This document shows positions 27,129-35,954 of a stretch of 64,000 nucleotides of DNA, piece after piece. Both the position numbers and the translations under genes were made by a program. This DNA comes from Methylococcales bacterium (GTDB taxonomy: Bacteria > Pseudomonadota > Gammaproteobacteria > Methylococcales > Methylomonadaceae), in assembly GCA_026399015.1 (NCBI GenBank), contig JAPLRS010000033.1, positions 1 to 64,000 of the forward strand, given 5' to 3'. Position 1 is the first letter of the stretch. Each line of letters starts with the position of its first letter. The notes under the pieces are model-generated. The model was not told the origin of the DNA. It worked only from the letters and a program-made list of their open reading frames with translations, and did not search any database.

Positions 27129-28511
27129 TTAAATTACTTTTGAGAATTGTTGCTGATGTTTTTGAGCTAAATATTTATCAAATACCATGCAAATATTACG
27201 AATCAAAAATCGACCTGCAGATAGCACTTCGATGCCCTCTTCTGTTAAATTGACTAAACCATCGGCTTGCATGGGCTTTAAGGCTTCAAGCTCTAGACTA
27301 AAGTACTCAGCAAAACGAAGAGCATAAGCCCGCTCTATCTGTGAGAAAGTTAATTGAAAATTACAAATCAATTGCGTAATCACAGCCGCCCGACATTTAT
27401 CATCGTCATCTAAGGCAACACCTTTAAAGACAGGAAGTTTTTGCTGGCTTAGTAACTGCTCATATGACTCCAAATCTTTTACATTTTGACTATACACATC
27501 ACCAACACGACCGATTGATGTAATGCCAAAACCAATCAAATCACAATCGGAATGCGTAGAATAGCCTTGGAAGTTTCTATAAAGCTTACCTTCCCTTTGC
27601 GCGATAGCCAATTCATCATCTGGTTTTGCAAAATGATCCATACCGATATAAACATAACCCGCCGCCAATAACTTCTGCCCGACCATCTGCAAGATGTCTA
27701 ACTTAACTTTGGCATTAGGCATATCCGCATCATTAATCTGCCGTTGAGTTTTAAAACGACTCGGCATATGCGCATAATTAAAGATAGAAAATCGATCTGG
27801 ACTCACTTGTAAAACCTTGTCCAAGGTTTTAGAGAAACTTTCTACTGTTTGCAAAGGCAAACCATAAATTAAATCAATATTAGTAGAACGGAAACCTTCT
27901 GCTCTAGCCTGCTCTAACACACCAAAGGTTTGTACTTCTGTTTGCAATCGATTAACCGCTTTTTGCACAGCCGGATCAAAATCTTGCACCCCTAAACTGA
28001 TACGATTAAAGCCTAAACTGCGGAGATGTTTAATTGTTTCTGAATTTGTTTCTCTAGGATCAATCTCTATCGAATACTCACCCGTGTCATCGTCTTTTAA
28101 AGAAAAATGTTGGCGAGTCGCATCCATGATTTGTTGCATTTGCTGAGCATTTAAAAAGGTTGGCGTACCACCACCCCAATGCAATTGATTAACCACTCTA
28201 TTTGAATCAAACAGACTACCCTGTAAGGCAATTTCTTTTAGTAAATTAGCTAAATAAGGCTCAGCGTGCTGACGATTTTTTGTAACGATCTTATTGCAAG
28301 CACAATAAAAGCAAACGGTGTCACAAAAAGGAATATGAAAATACAGTGATAGAGGTCCGCCTAAAGCATTAGATTTAACAATCTCTGCTCGATAATGTGC
28401 TTCTGTAAACCCATCATGTAATTCTAATGCCGTCGGGTAAGAAGTATATCTAGGCCCTGCTTTATCGTATCTGTTGATTAAATCTAAATCAAAAACCAGA
28501 GACTGATCCAT
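27129..28511 (-). CDS. hemN: Oxygen-independent coproporphyrinogen III oxidase
   Basis: A radical-SAM enzyme that decarboxylates coproporphyrinogen III to protoporphyrinogen IX without oxygen. The cluster ligands are Cys63, Cys67 and Cys70 in HIPFCDTVCFYCACNKIV, the true HemN pattern with the extra CNKIV, unlike HemW. The N-terminal YDKAGPRYTSYPTA and the length of 460 residues also fit HemN. It directly follows ccmI with a 1-nt overlap, so haem synthesis and haem export to cytochrome c are linked in one transcript. Confidence 0.94.
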   Translation of the reverse strand: MDQSLVFDLDLINRYDKAGPRYTSYPTALELHDGFTEAHYRAEIVKSNALGGPLSLYFHIPFCDTVCFYCACNKIVTKNRQHAEPYLANLLKEIALQGSLFDSNRVVNQLHWGGGTPTFLNAQQMQQIMDATRQHFSLKDDDTGEYSIEIDPRETNSETIKHLRSLGFNRISLGVQDFDPAVQKAVNRLQTEVQTFGVLEQARAEGFRSTNIDLIYGLPLQTVESFSKTLDKVLQVSPDRFSIFNYAHMPSRFKTQRQINDADMPNAKVKLDILQMVGQKLLAAGYVYIGMDHFAKPDDELAIAQREGKLYRNFQGYSTHSDCDLIGFGITSIGRVGDVYSQNVKDLESYEQLLSQQKLPVFKGVALDDDDKCRAAVITQLICNFQLTFSQIERAYALRFAEYFSLELEALKPMQADGLVNLTEEGIEVLSAGRFLIRNICMVFDKYLAQKHQQQFSKVI

Positions 28512-29740
28512 TATTTAACAGCCCCATTAATCACTATTTTATGCTTTGTCTTGTCCGATAAAGCCACAGACTCTATAGACCCAATTAAGTCACCTGCTTG
28601 CGGCATCGCATTACCTGAGGCTGATATTCTAGCCAACAACTTTACTTGCGGGAAACTTGATAACTTCATCGCAGGAGTCATTGCCATTGTATCGTTTAAG
28701 GTCACAGACACCGGCAATTCAGAAACTTGCTTACGCACAATAGCTAAAGGCATTTTAGGGCCGGACACAGCCTGAGCATATATAAAGACTGTATCAGATG
28801 GTTTAACCTTATTTTTTAATTCTGACGCTAGACTCACATCAACGGTAAGATCAGCTTTTACAGTAGCAGTTGTTTGTGTTGATTTTTGATTTACTGGTGC
28901 TGCAGCACTTTCTGCTGCTAGTTGTTCCAATAAGCCAGTAATTTGTTTCTGGGCATCCGAATCGGGCGGTAATAAACCTTCTAACTTTTTCCATAACTCA
29001 GTTGCTTTGGCTGACTCACCTTGTTGAGCTCTGGCCATACCACCCAACCATAAAGCTTCTAAGTTATTAGGCTCAATGCTTAAGGCTTTAAAAACTAAAT
29101 CGGCTGGCTTACCCTCTAAGCTTTTATCATTAACATTCGCTAAAGCATCGGCATACAACAACAACACCGTAGGTTGATCACCTAAGATTCGATAAGCATT
29201 AGCCAAAGCCTCAGCCGCTTTAGGATATTGCTCTAAAGCGCGATAAGATCGACCTAGCATCAACCACCCCTGACCATCTTCTGGATTGGTTTTCATCTTC
29301 TCTGCTAAACGATTTACCATTTTACTTATTTCAGCAACTTTAGCTCTTTCTGGGTCAGCCGACATCTCAGCGGTATGGCTAACGGCTAGATAGTTACCCA
29401 ATAAGAAATATAAGCCAGTAGCCAGTAGCGGTAAAAAGACTATAACTACATAAACTGCCCAACGCCCCTGATTAGTTAAAGTTTGCGTTGGATTTTTTAT
29501 ATCAAGATCATCGCTTAAAGCTAACTCAAGGTCTGCTAATTGCTCTTCGTATGCAGTTTCACTCAAAGCCCCCAACGCCTTACTTTCTTTAAGCTCTTCC
29601 AAGCGTAACTTAGCAACCTTAATATTTTCTTGATCTAAATCTGCTGGAGCAATAAGGTGTTTGCGCCAGAAAGCTGGCAGAATAAACAAAAAGGCGGTTA
29701 ATACTAAAGTACTAACAATTAACCAAAATAAAATATTCAA
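28511..29740 (-). CDS. ccmI: Cytochrome c maturation protein CcmI (CycH)
   Basis: An apocytochrome c chaperone of the haem-ligation complex. It has an N-terminal membrane helix (residues 4-24), a cytoplasmic coiled coil, a second helix near 93-115, and periplasmic TPR repeats (WLMLGRSYRALEQYPKAAEAL, LLLYADALA). A C-terminal beta domain near 300-409 completes the CcmI layout. The TTG start at 29740 overlaps the ccmH stop (TTGA) and has an AGGTGA site, so translational coupling is likely. Confidence 0.9.
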   Translation of the reverse strand: MNILFWLIVSTLVLTAFLFILPAFWRKHLIAPADLDQENIKVAKLRLEELKESKALGALSETAYEEQLADLELALSDDLDIKNPTQTLTNQGRWAVYVVIVFLPLLATGLYFLLGNYLAVSHTAEMSADPERAKVAEISKMVNRLAEKMKTNPEDGQGWLMLGRSYRALEQYPKAAEALANAYRILGDQPTVLLLYADALANVNDKSLEGKPADLVFKALSIEPNNLEALWLGGMARAQQGESAKATELWKKLEGLLPPDSDAQKQITGLLEQLAAESAAAPVNQKSTQTTATVKADLTVDVSLASELKNKVKPSDTVFIYAQAVSGPKMPLAIVRKQVSELPVSVTLNDTMAMTPAMKLSSFPQVKLLARISASGNAMPQAGDLIGSIESVALSDKTKHKIVINGAVK

Positions 29741-30210
29741 GACTGATCACCTTTTTCTAACAACCGACGAATTTTTTTCTGCTTTTCACTATCAAGCTTT
29801 GCATTAACCGTTTCACCCTGCTCGGTACGGCTTACTCTTTTTTGTCTGATAAAAATATATACAATCAACAAGCCCAGCACTAAGAAAGCACCTGGAGCAA
29901 TCCATAGTATTGAGGTTTTACCTTTAAAAGCAGGCTTATATAAAACAAAATCGCCATATCGATCCGTCATAAACTGCACGATCTCATCATTAGTCTTACC
30001 TTGCTCTAACATCTCATAGACTTGCCTACGCAGATCAGAAGCTAATTCGGCATTAGAATCAGCAATCGTTTGATTCTGACAAACCAAACACCGCAATTCT
30101 TTAGTCAAAATCTCATAATTTTCTTGCTTTATAGGATCGGCTAACTGCCTAGAATCTAAAGCATAACTCGTTTGGGAAATTAAGAAAAAGGCAAATAACA
30201 AATATTTCAT
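29737..30210 (-). CDS. ccmH: Cytochrome c maturation thioredoxin-like protein CcmH
   Basis: Periplasmic reductant of apocytochrome c, anchored in the inner membrane. A signal peptide (residues 1-17) is followed by the active-site LRCLVCQNQ motif with Cys41 and Cys44 and a C-terminal membrane helix near 100-122. Length 157 residues matches short CcmH (CcmL) forms that pair with separate CcmI. The ATG at 30210 is preferred over a TTG two codons earlier; either way the start overlaps the ccmG stop. Confidence 0.92.
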   Translation of the reverse strand: MKYLLFAFFLISQTSYALDSRQLADPIKQENYEILTKELRCLVCQNQTIADSNAELASDLRRQVYEMLEQGKTNDEIVQFMTDRYGDFVLYKPAFKGKTSILWIAPGAFLVLGLLIVYIFIRQKRVSRTEQGETVNAKLDSEKQKKIRRLLEKGDQS

Positions 30211-30212
30211 TA

Positions 30213-30743
30213 TCAAGATTCGGCTTGTAATTTAGCGATAAGCGGCAACAATATGTTTTGTACATCCTGCTCTGTAACTGGACCCGTTTGTTTATGACGA
30301 ATAATACCCTTTTTATCAATTACAAAAGTTTCAGGTACACCATACACACCATAATCAATGCCAATCCGACCTTCTTGATCAGTAATACTAGCGCTATAAG
30401 GATTACCTAAAGTATCCAACCATTGCTTAGCATTTGCCGGATCATCTTTATAATTTAAACCAATAATCGTCACTACATTTTTATCAGCTAGATTATTAAG
30501 GATAGGATGCTCACCACGACACGAGACACACCAAGAAGCCCATACATTCAAAAGCCAAACTTGACCTATTAAATCAGCGGGACTTAATTTTTCTTCAGGA
30601 ACTTCCAGTTTTGCAGCAGAAAAACTGGGCGCAGGTTTATTAATAAAAGGTGACGGAATCTCACTAGGTTTTAAGCTTAAGCCTACCCACAAAAAAACCG
30701 CCATGATGATGAATAGAATAAAAGGAATAATGTATTTAAGCAT
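30213..30743 (-). CDS. ccmG: Thiol:disulfide interchange protein CcmG (DsbE)
   Basis: A membrane-anchored periplasmic thioredoxin, 176 residues, that keeps CcmH and apocytochrome reduced. An N-terminal helix (5-22) precedes the thioredoxin fold with Cys72 and Cys75 in WASWCVSCRGEHP and the cis-proline GVPETFVID. It lies between ccmF and ccmH in the ccm operon. Confidence 0.94.
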   Translation of the reverse strand: MLKYIIPFILFIIMAVFLWVGLSLKPSEIPSPFINKPAPSFSAAKLEVPEEKLSPADLIGQVWLLNVWASWCVSCRGEHPILNNLADKNVVTIIGLNYKDDPANAKQWLDTLGNPYSASITDQEGRIGIDYGVYGVPETFVIDKKGIIRHKQTGPVTEQDVQNILLPLIAKLQAES

Positions 30744-30754
30744 GAGTCTGAGCT

Positions 30755-32686
30755 TTATTTAGCAAGTCGATATCTTTTATCACAGGCGGCCCACAATCCT
30801 CCAGCCGCCATAAATAAAGCCCCTAACCATATCCAACGGATAAAGGCTTTATAATAAATTCTTAAACTCCAAGCACCTTTGTCACCGAGAGGTTCGCCAA
30901 TAGCAACAAATAAATCCCTAAACAATCCAGCATCAATAGCTGCTTCGGTCATAGGCATAGTTTGCACTTGATAAACGCGTTTTTGTGGCTCTAACTTTGC
31001 CACTTCCTGACCTTTATATGACACGGTTACAAAGGCTTGTTGAGCAACATAGTTGGGGCCTTTATTTTGTTTAACACCATGAAACTCAAAAACATAACCT
31101 GACATATCTATGGATTCATTAGGGGCTAAACGCACATCTTTTTCCACACTATAAACAGAGGTTAAAGTAATACCAATCACAAAAACAGCAATGCCTAAAT
31201 GCGCAAAAGTCATTCCATAAAAACCAGATGGGATAGTTCTCAAACGTTGCCAAGACCAGCCTTTTACCCCAAGACGATCAATAAATGTCAGCAGGGTTGT
31301 GGCAACTGTCCATAAAGCCAAGGTAATACCTAGCGCCGCCACCCAAGAATAAAAAGGCATCAACAAGGGCAATAACAAACCACCAACAATTGCAGCCGCT
31401 ATAAACCAACGCACACGCAAAGCCAATTGGCTAAATGAATCTTTCTTCCAACGGAATAACATTCCCAGCCCAACAGCAACTGCCAAAGGCGCCATTAACG
31501 GTACAAATACCGCATTAAAATACGGCGGTCCTACAGAAATTTTACCCAAGCCCAAGGCATCGATAACCAAAGGATACAACGTACCCAATAAGATACTTGC
31601 GGCAGTTACTACCAACAGTACATTGTTTAATAAAATGACAGATTCTTTAGAGACAAACTCAAAACTGGTACTACTTTTAACACTCGGCGCTCTTACTGCA
31701 TAAAGCATTAACGATCCTCCGACCACAACCGCCAAGAACACTAAGATAAATAAACCACGCGTAGGATCACTAGCAAACGCATGTACCGATGTTAAAACAC
31801 CAGATCGCACTAAAAAAGTACCTAATAAACTTAAAGAGAACGCAAAAATTGCTAATAATACTGTCCAAGTTTTAAAAACACCGCGCTTCTCTGTCGCCGC
31901 TAATGAATGAATCAATGCGGTACCCACTAACCAAGGCATAAAAGAAGCATTTTCAACTGGATCCCAGAACCACCAACCGCCCCAACCTAGTTCGTAATAA
32001 GCCCACCAACTACCTAAAGCAATTCCTAAGGTTAAAAACGTCCAAGCCATATTAGTCCATGGTCTAGACCAACGCGCCCAAGCCGCATCAAGACGTCCTT
32101 CTAGTAAAGCCGCAATAGCAAAGGCAAACGCCACAGAAAAGCCCACATAACCCATGTATAGCATGGGAGGATGTATAGCTAGACCTGGATCTTGTAATAA
32201 AGGATTCAAATCCCGACCTTCTAAAGGCGCAGGAAATAAGCGTTCAAAAGGATTAGAGGTAAACAATAAAAATAATAAGAAACCAATACTTACCAAGCCC
32301 ATTACGCCTAACACGCGTGCTACAGTGGCATCAGGAATACTTTTACTAAACTTTGCTACTAATGCAGTCCATATTGTTAACACCAAGCCCCATAACAATA
32401 ATGAACCTTCATGTGCTCCCCACACCCCAGAAATCAAATATAAAACAGGTAAAGAAGTATTTGAATTGGTAGCAATGTATTTAACCGAAAAATCATGAGT
32501 TAAACAGCTATAGGTTAAACAGCCATAAGATAAGGCCATGAATAGGAATTGTGCATAAGCAGTCGGTCTTGCCACGGCAATCCAGCTACTAAAGCCTCTA
32601 TAAGCACCTAGAATGGGTAATGTACCCAAAATTAAAGCCATGCATAAAGCAAGAATGAGTGAAAAATGGCCTAACTCTGGAATCAT
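30755..32686 (-). CDS. ccmF: Haem lyase subunit CcmF
   Basis: A large multispan inner-membrane protein of the haem-ligation complex, 643 residues with around fifteen hydrophobic segments. The periplasmic tryptophan-rich WWD motif is intact (WGGWWFWDPVENASFMPWL near residues 230-250), as are flanking histidines for haem binding (AIHPPMLYMGYVG). The family name on such proteins is haem lyase CcmF/NrfE; the surrounding ccm genes point to CcmF. Confidence 0.95.
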   Translation of the reverse strand: MIPELGHFSLILALCMALILGTLPILGAYRGFSSWIAVARPTAYAQFLFMALSYGCLTYSCLTHDFSVKYIATNSNTSLPVLYLISGVWGAHEGSLLLWGLVLTIWTALVAKFSKSIPDATVARVLGVMGLVSIGFLLFLLFTSNPFERLFPAPLEGRDLNPLLQDPGLAIHPPMLYMGYVGFSVAFAFAIAALLEGRLDAAWARWSRPWTNMAWTFLTLGIALGSWWAYYELGWGGWWFWDPVENASFMPWLVGTALIHSLAATEKRGVFKTWTVLLAIFAFSLSLLGTFLVRSGVLTSVHAFASDPTRGLFILVFLAVVVGGSLMLYAVRAPSVKSSTSFEFVSKESVILLNNVLLVVTAASILLGTLYPLVIDALGLGKISVGPPYFNAVFVPLMAPLAVAVGLGMLFRWKKDSFSQLALRVRWFIAAAIVGGLLLPLLMPFYSWVAALGITLALWTVATTLLTFIDRLGVKGWSWQRLRTIPSGFYGMTFAHLGIAVFVIGITLTSVYSVEKDVRLAPNESIDMSGYVFEFHGVKQNKGPNYVAQQAFVTVSYKGQEVAKLEPQKRVYQVQTMPMTEAAIDAGLFRDLFVAIGEPLGDKGAWSLRIYYKAFIRWIWLGALFMAAGGLWAACDKRYRLAK

Positions 32687-32687
32687 G

Positions 32688-33131
32688 CTATTGACCTTTC
32701 CCTGTTTCAGATTGATTTTTTAAACTTGCTTTTACTTCAGGCGGCATATAATTTTCATCGTGTTTTGCTAATACTTCTTCAGCAATAAAAACACCCTGTG
32801 GATTTAGTTTGCCGTTAGCGACAATACCTTGGCCTTCTCTAAATAAATCCGGCAAGATACCCGTGTATTCAACAGTCACATCTTTACTAAAGTCGGTTAA
32901 TTTAAAGCGGACCATCAAGCCATCATTAGGGCGCTCAACACTGCCCTTAATAACCATGCCACCTAAACGAAATAAACTGTCTTTAGGGGCTTTACCTTCC
33001 ACAACATCCGTTGTAGAAAAAAAGTACATGAGATTGTCATTAAATGATTTTAGTGCAAAGCCAGTAGCAATACTGACACCGACTACCATTAAACCAATTA
33101 AAATCAGACGCTGTTTTCTGGCAGGCTTCAT
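32688..33131 (-). CDS. ccmE: Haem chaperone CcmE
   Basis: A membrane-anchored periplasmic haem carrier. After an N-terminal helix (10-27) comes an OB-fold domain with the covalent haem ligand His124 and Tyr128 in LAKHDENYMPPE. Its 147 residues fit the family. It is followed 1 nt later by ccmF and preceded by ccmD. Confidence 0.95.
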   Translation of the reverse strand: MKPARKQRLILIGLMVVGVSIATGFALKSFNDNLMYFFSTTDVVEGKAPKDSLFRLGGMVIKGSVERPNDGLMVRFKLTDFSKDVTVEYTGILPDLFREGQGIVANGKLNPQGVFIAEEVLAKHDENYMPPEVKASLKNQSETGKGQ

Positions 33132-33134
33132 TAT

Positions 33135-33290
33135 TTATTTCCGTTTCTGTTTTAAGCTTTGGCGAAAAAACTGTTTTCTTTGCACAACAGGAATAATAAT
33201 ATTTAACAGTAATACCACTAAAGTAAGTCCGTAAGAAGTCCAGACATAAAATCCATACCCCCCCATAGCAAGAAATTCTGAAAAACTCAT
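33135..33290 (-). CDS. ccmD: Haem exporter accessory protein CcmD
   Basis: A 51-residue single-span membrane protein that stabilises the CcmABC-CcmE complex. It has the CcmD pattern: MGGYGFYVWTSYGLTL, one hydrophobic helix of about 20 residues and a positively charged C-terminal tail (RQSLKQKRK). The ATG at 33290 overlaps the ccmC stop (ATGA). It is easily missed because of its length. Confidence 0.9.
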   Translation of the reverse strand: MSFSEFLAMGGYGFYVWTSYGLTLVVLLLNIIIPVVQRKQFFRQSLKQKRK

Positions 33291-34051
33291 TGCTGTTGCT
33301 CCGATAACATTGTTTTAACCCATTGAGAATTACGCTCTCGATTTAATAACTCAACTCGACTACGTTGAATTAGGGCAATTAAATAATAAAACTTAAACGA
33401 TAACGCCATTAATAACAGCGGAATCAACATACTGACATGAATAGAAGGTTTATCCATTTTAGTAACGGTAGGACCTTGATGTAAGGTGTTCCACCACTCA
33501 ACTGAATAATGAATAATAGGAATATTAACCACCCCGACTATAGCCAAAATTGCTACTGATTTAGAGGCGATCTTTTTATCGTCAATGGCACCATATAAAC
33601 CTATAACACCTAGATATAAAAATAATAAAATCAATTCTGAGGTTAAGCGCGCATCCCATACCCACCAAGTTCCCCACATAGGTTTACCCCATAAAGAACC
33701 AGTGACTAGAGCAATAAAGGTAAAACTAGCACCTATAGGTGCGCTGCTGATTGAGATAACTTCGGCTAACTTAATGCGCCAAACCAAGCCAATGGCACCC
33801 GTAATAGCCATGACCATATAAATAAACAGAGACATCCAAGCACTCGGCACATGGATATAAATAATACGATAACTGTCGCCTTGCTGATAATCTGCAGGAG
33901 CTAAATATAAACCACCGTAAAGACCTGCACCCGTTAACAAGACAAAAATGACAACTAACCACGGCATTATTTGTTTAGTAAAAGCGTAATAATGCGGTGG
34001 AGACGCCATGCGATGATAAAATCGAACAACGATATCTGGAATTAAAAACAT
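33287..34051 (-). CDS. ccmC: Haem exporter membrane protein CcmC
   Basis: The membrane subunit that loads haem on CcmE, 254 residues with six hydrophobic segments. The WWD motif WGTWWVWDARLTSELILLFL is near residues 120-140, and conserved periplasmic histidines lie in YIHVPSAWMS and HYSVEWWNTLHQG. It is the first ccm gene of this cluster; ccmA and ccmB, which usually precede it, are not in the window. Confidence 0.94.
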   Translation of the reverse strand: MFLIPDIVVRFYHRMASPPHYYAFTKQIMPWLVVIFVLLTGAGLYGGLYLAPADYQQGDSYRIIYIHVPSAWMSLFIYMVMAITGAIGLVWRIKLAEVISISSAPIGASFTFIALVTGSLWGKPMWGTWWVWDARLTSELILLFLYLGVIGLYGAIDDKKIASKSVAILAIVGVVNIPIIHYSVEWWNTLHQGPTVTKMDKPSIHVSMLIPLLLMALSFKFYYLIALIQRSRVELLNRERNSQWVKTMLSEQQQ

Positions 34052-34147
34052 AAGATTGACTTTAAAAACTCAATATTGAAAGGAAAATTTTTTCAGATTA
34101 AATGTCTTTTCATCAAACAAAAAAGACGACTGATTTATAGAAACTAA

Positions 34148-34822
34148 CTAAATAACCCTTTGACCTAATAAATCACTGACCGCTGTATTGGCCACACCAC
34201 ATACTTTAATTTTATTTTTTATAATCGTCGCGTAATTTTCATGTAAATGACCATGAAAAATTTGCTTAACACCCATGGCCGCACCCAAATCGCTAATCGC
34301 TCTAAACCCATGGCGATGAGAACCTGGTGCCTCATGAGTCACTAATACATCCGCTTTTAAGGATTTAAAAGCTTCAAACTCATCATGCCAGATAGCTGAC
34401 TTATACTTTAAAGATAGCTCAGTCTGTTGCACGTGTGGAGGTTGATTTAATAAAAAATGTTCTTTACCAAGCCACTTAGGTTCTTGAGGCGGATACCAAA
34501 CCCTGCCCAAAAATACGCCACTTAAGCCAGCGATTCTTAGACCGGCTATTTCAGTGACTTTTAAATGTAAATTTCGGTGTGAAAGGGCTGAATTAAATAA
34601 ATTATTATATTTTGATGGTGTTTCAAAATCATGATTACCAGCGATCCACCAGACTTGAGTTAAATCAGCAATTTCTGCTAAATAATTTTCAAGAGGCTCG
34701 TCTAAATCATAATCGCCCAATAATACGACAGCCTCAGGCTTATTATTAAGGACAGCACTTATTAGAGGTTTAAAATTTCCATGCGGATCACCCGCAAACA
34801 AAATTCTCTTATGTTGACTCAC
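34148..34822 (-). CDS. Calcineurin-like metallophosphoesterase
   Basis: A 224-residue cytoplasmic protein with the five metallophosphoesterase motifs in order: FAGDPHGNF (9-17), LLGDYDLD, AGNHDFET, VTHEAPGSH and FHGHLHENY. The substrate is unknown; the family includes nucleotidases and phosphodiesterases. The start is GTG at 34822, with an AAAAGGGAAGTGAG ribosome region. It lies 96 bp upstream of ccmC on the same strand, which may or may not mean co-transcription. Confidence 0.82.
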   Translation of the reverse strand: MSQHKRILFAGDPHGNFKPLISAVLNNKPEAVVLLGDYDLDEPLENYLAEIADLTQVWWIAGNHDFETPSKYNNLFNSALSHRNLHLKVTEIAGLRIAGLSGVFLGRVWYPPQEPKWLGKEHFLLNQPPHVQQTELSLKYKSAIWHDEFEAFKSLKADVLVTHEAPGSHRHGFRAISDLGAAMGVKQIFHGHLHENYATIIKNKIKVCGVANTAVSDLLGQRVI

Positions 34823-34907
34823 GTTATCTCACTTCCCTTTTAGTTTGATAAACCTTGTTCACCATTTGAAAATTTCCAAAATACAACGGCATATTAAATA
34901 AAATTGC

Positions 34908-34924
34908 CCACTTATTAGAAGTGG
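34908..34924 (-). terminator. Terminator of the mtdB pair
   Basis: On the minus strand the stem CCACTT / AAGTGG with a 5-nt loop is followed by GCAATTTTATTT. It lies 88 bp after the second mtdB gene. The stem is short, so confidence is moderate. Confidence 0.5.
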
Positions 34925-35011
34925 CGTTTGTAATACTTTATAAAATGCTAATAGATCAGTAACCCTCGTGTAAAAAACCTAACAACAAGTCATCATCAAA
35001 AAACTATTAAA

Positions 35012-35917
35012 TTACGCAATTAACCTGGCTTTTATAAACGCTTCTCTAAAATCCAGATATAACGGTGTTTCTGTCTCTAGCAAAATTTTTAACATCGTGT
35101 TTTGCAACTTGTACTTTACATTACCTACCGCTAAAGCACCTACTGCAACAGCACCTTTAGAATTTATGGCATGCACTAATGGAGCACCAGAATCATTATG
35201 CTTAATACCTTCTATGCCAAGAGGTGGAACCGCATTGACATCGCCGGCCACCTTAAGTTCCTTGGCTGCCTCTAATACAGAAGCACTTAAGACTTGGACA
35301 CCCGCTTTGGCTGCACAAAATATAATATCGGCATCAGCAACTAAAGCAATTTTTTCCGCCTCAGAACTAGCACAAGCACCTTTTAAAGTAGACGCAAAGC
35401 GACGATTATAAGCTTTAGCGACATCATCTGCGGCATCCAAAGACAAGTGATCGACCAACAAGGTTTCAGCACCCGCCAAAGAAGCGATAACGCCAGTAGC
35501 GATACCAACAGGACCTGTACCACCAAAAACCAAGGCTTTACAGTCTTTTAATTCTTTGCCGTGTACCGCAAGTAACTGTTTTTCTACGCAAGCCACTAAA
35601 GCAGCAGCTGTAGTAAAAGCACCACTCGGATCTGCAAAAACTGATATTTCAAAAGGAGGGACCATCGCTTGACGAGCTGTATCAAGCATATCTATGGCCA
35701 AACCTAAATCGCGTCCACCGATGAAAAGAGCAGTTTTCTTTACACCAGCCGGACCACGAGAAAAAATAGCATCTTGAGTTAGCCTATAAACACTCTCCAA
35801 CTTAACATTGCTATAAGGCATAAGGATATCAAAGCCGGCATCCACAGCCATATTAATGTCAAAAGGACTATTATTAGGCGTTGGGTCAAGCATGTGAAGA
35901 ATGCTGCGTTTCTCCAT
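35012..35917 (-). CDS. Second methylene-tetrahydromethanopterin dehydrogenase-like protein (MtdB paralogue)
   Basis: A 301-residue paralogue of the protein encoded directly upstream; about half of aligned residues match by eye. Shared family blocks are MVPPFEISVFADPSGAFTTAA, the nucleotide-binding FGGTGPVGIA, VAGDVNAVPPLGI and VGALAVGNVKYK. The residue block after the second Rossmann strand reads LLVDHLSLD here, with an acidic residue that normally favours NAD+ and rejects NADP+, whereas the upstream copy has IIGRQLEK. A clear AAAGGAT site precedes the ATG. The gene starts 37 nt after the first copy and shares its promoter. It may be a cofactor-specialised isozyme; function is inference. Confidence 0.8.
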   Translation of the reverse strand: MEKRSILHMLDPTPNNSPFDINMAVDAGFDILMPYSNVKLESVYRLTQDAIFSRGPAGVKKTALFIGGRDLGLAIDMLDTARQAMVPPFEISVFADPSGAFTTAAALVACVEKQLLAVHGKELKDCKALVFGGTGPVGIATGVIASLAGAETLLVDHLSLDAADDVAKAYNRRFASTLKGACASSEAEKIALVADADIIFCAAKAGVQVLSASVLEAAKELKVAGDVNAVPPLGIEGIKHNDSGAPLVHAINSKGAVAVGALAVGNVKYKLQNTMLKILLETETPLYLDFREAFIKARLIA

Positions 35918-35954
35918 TTGATATCCTTTAATAAAATAAAAAAGTAATAAGAAA

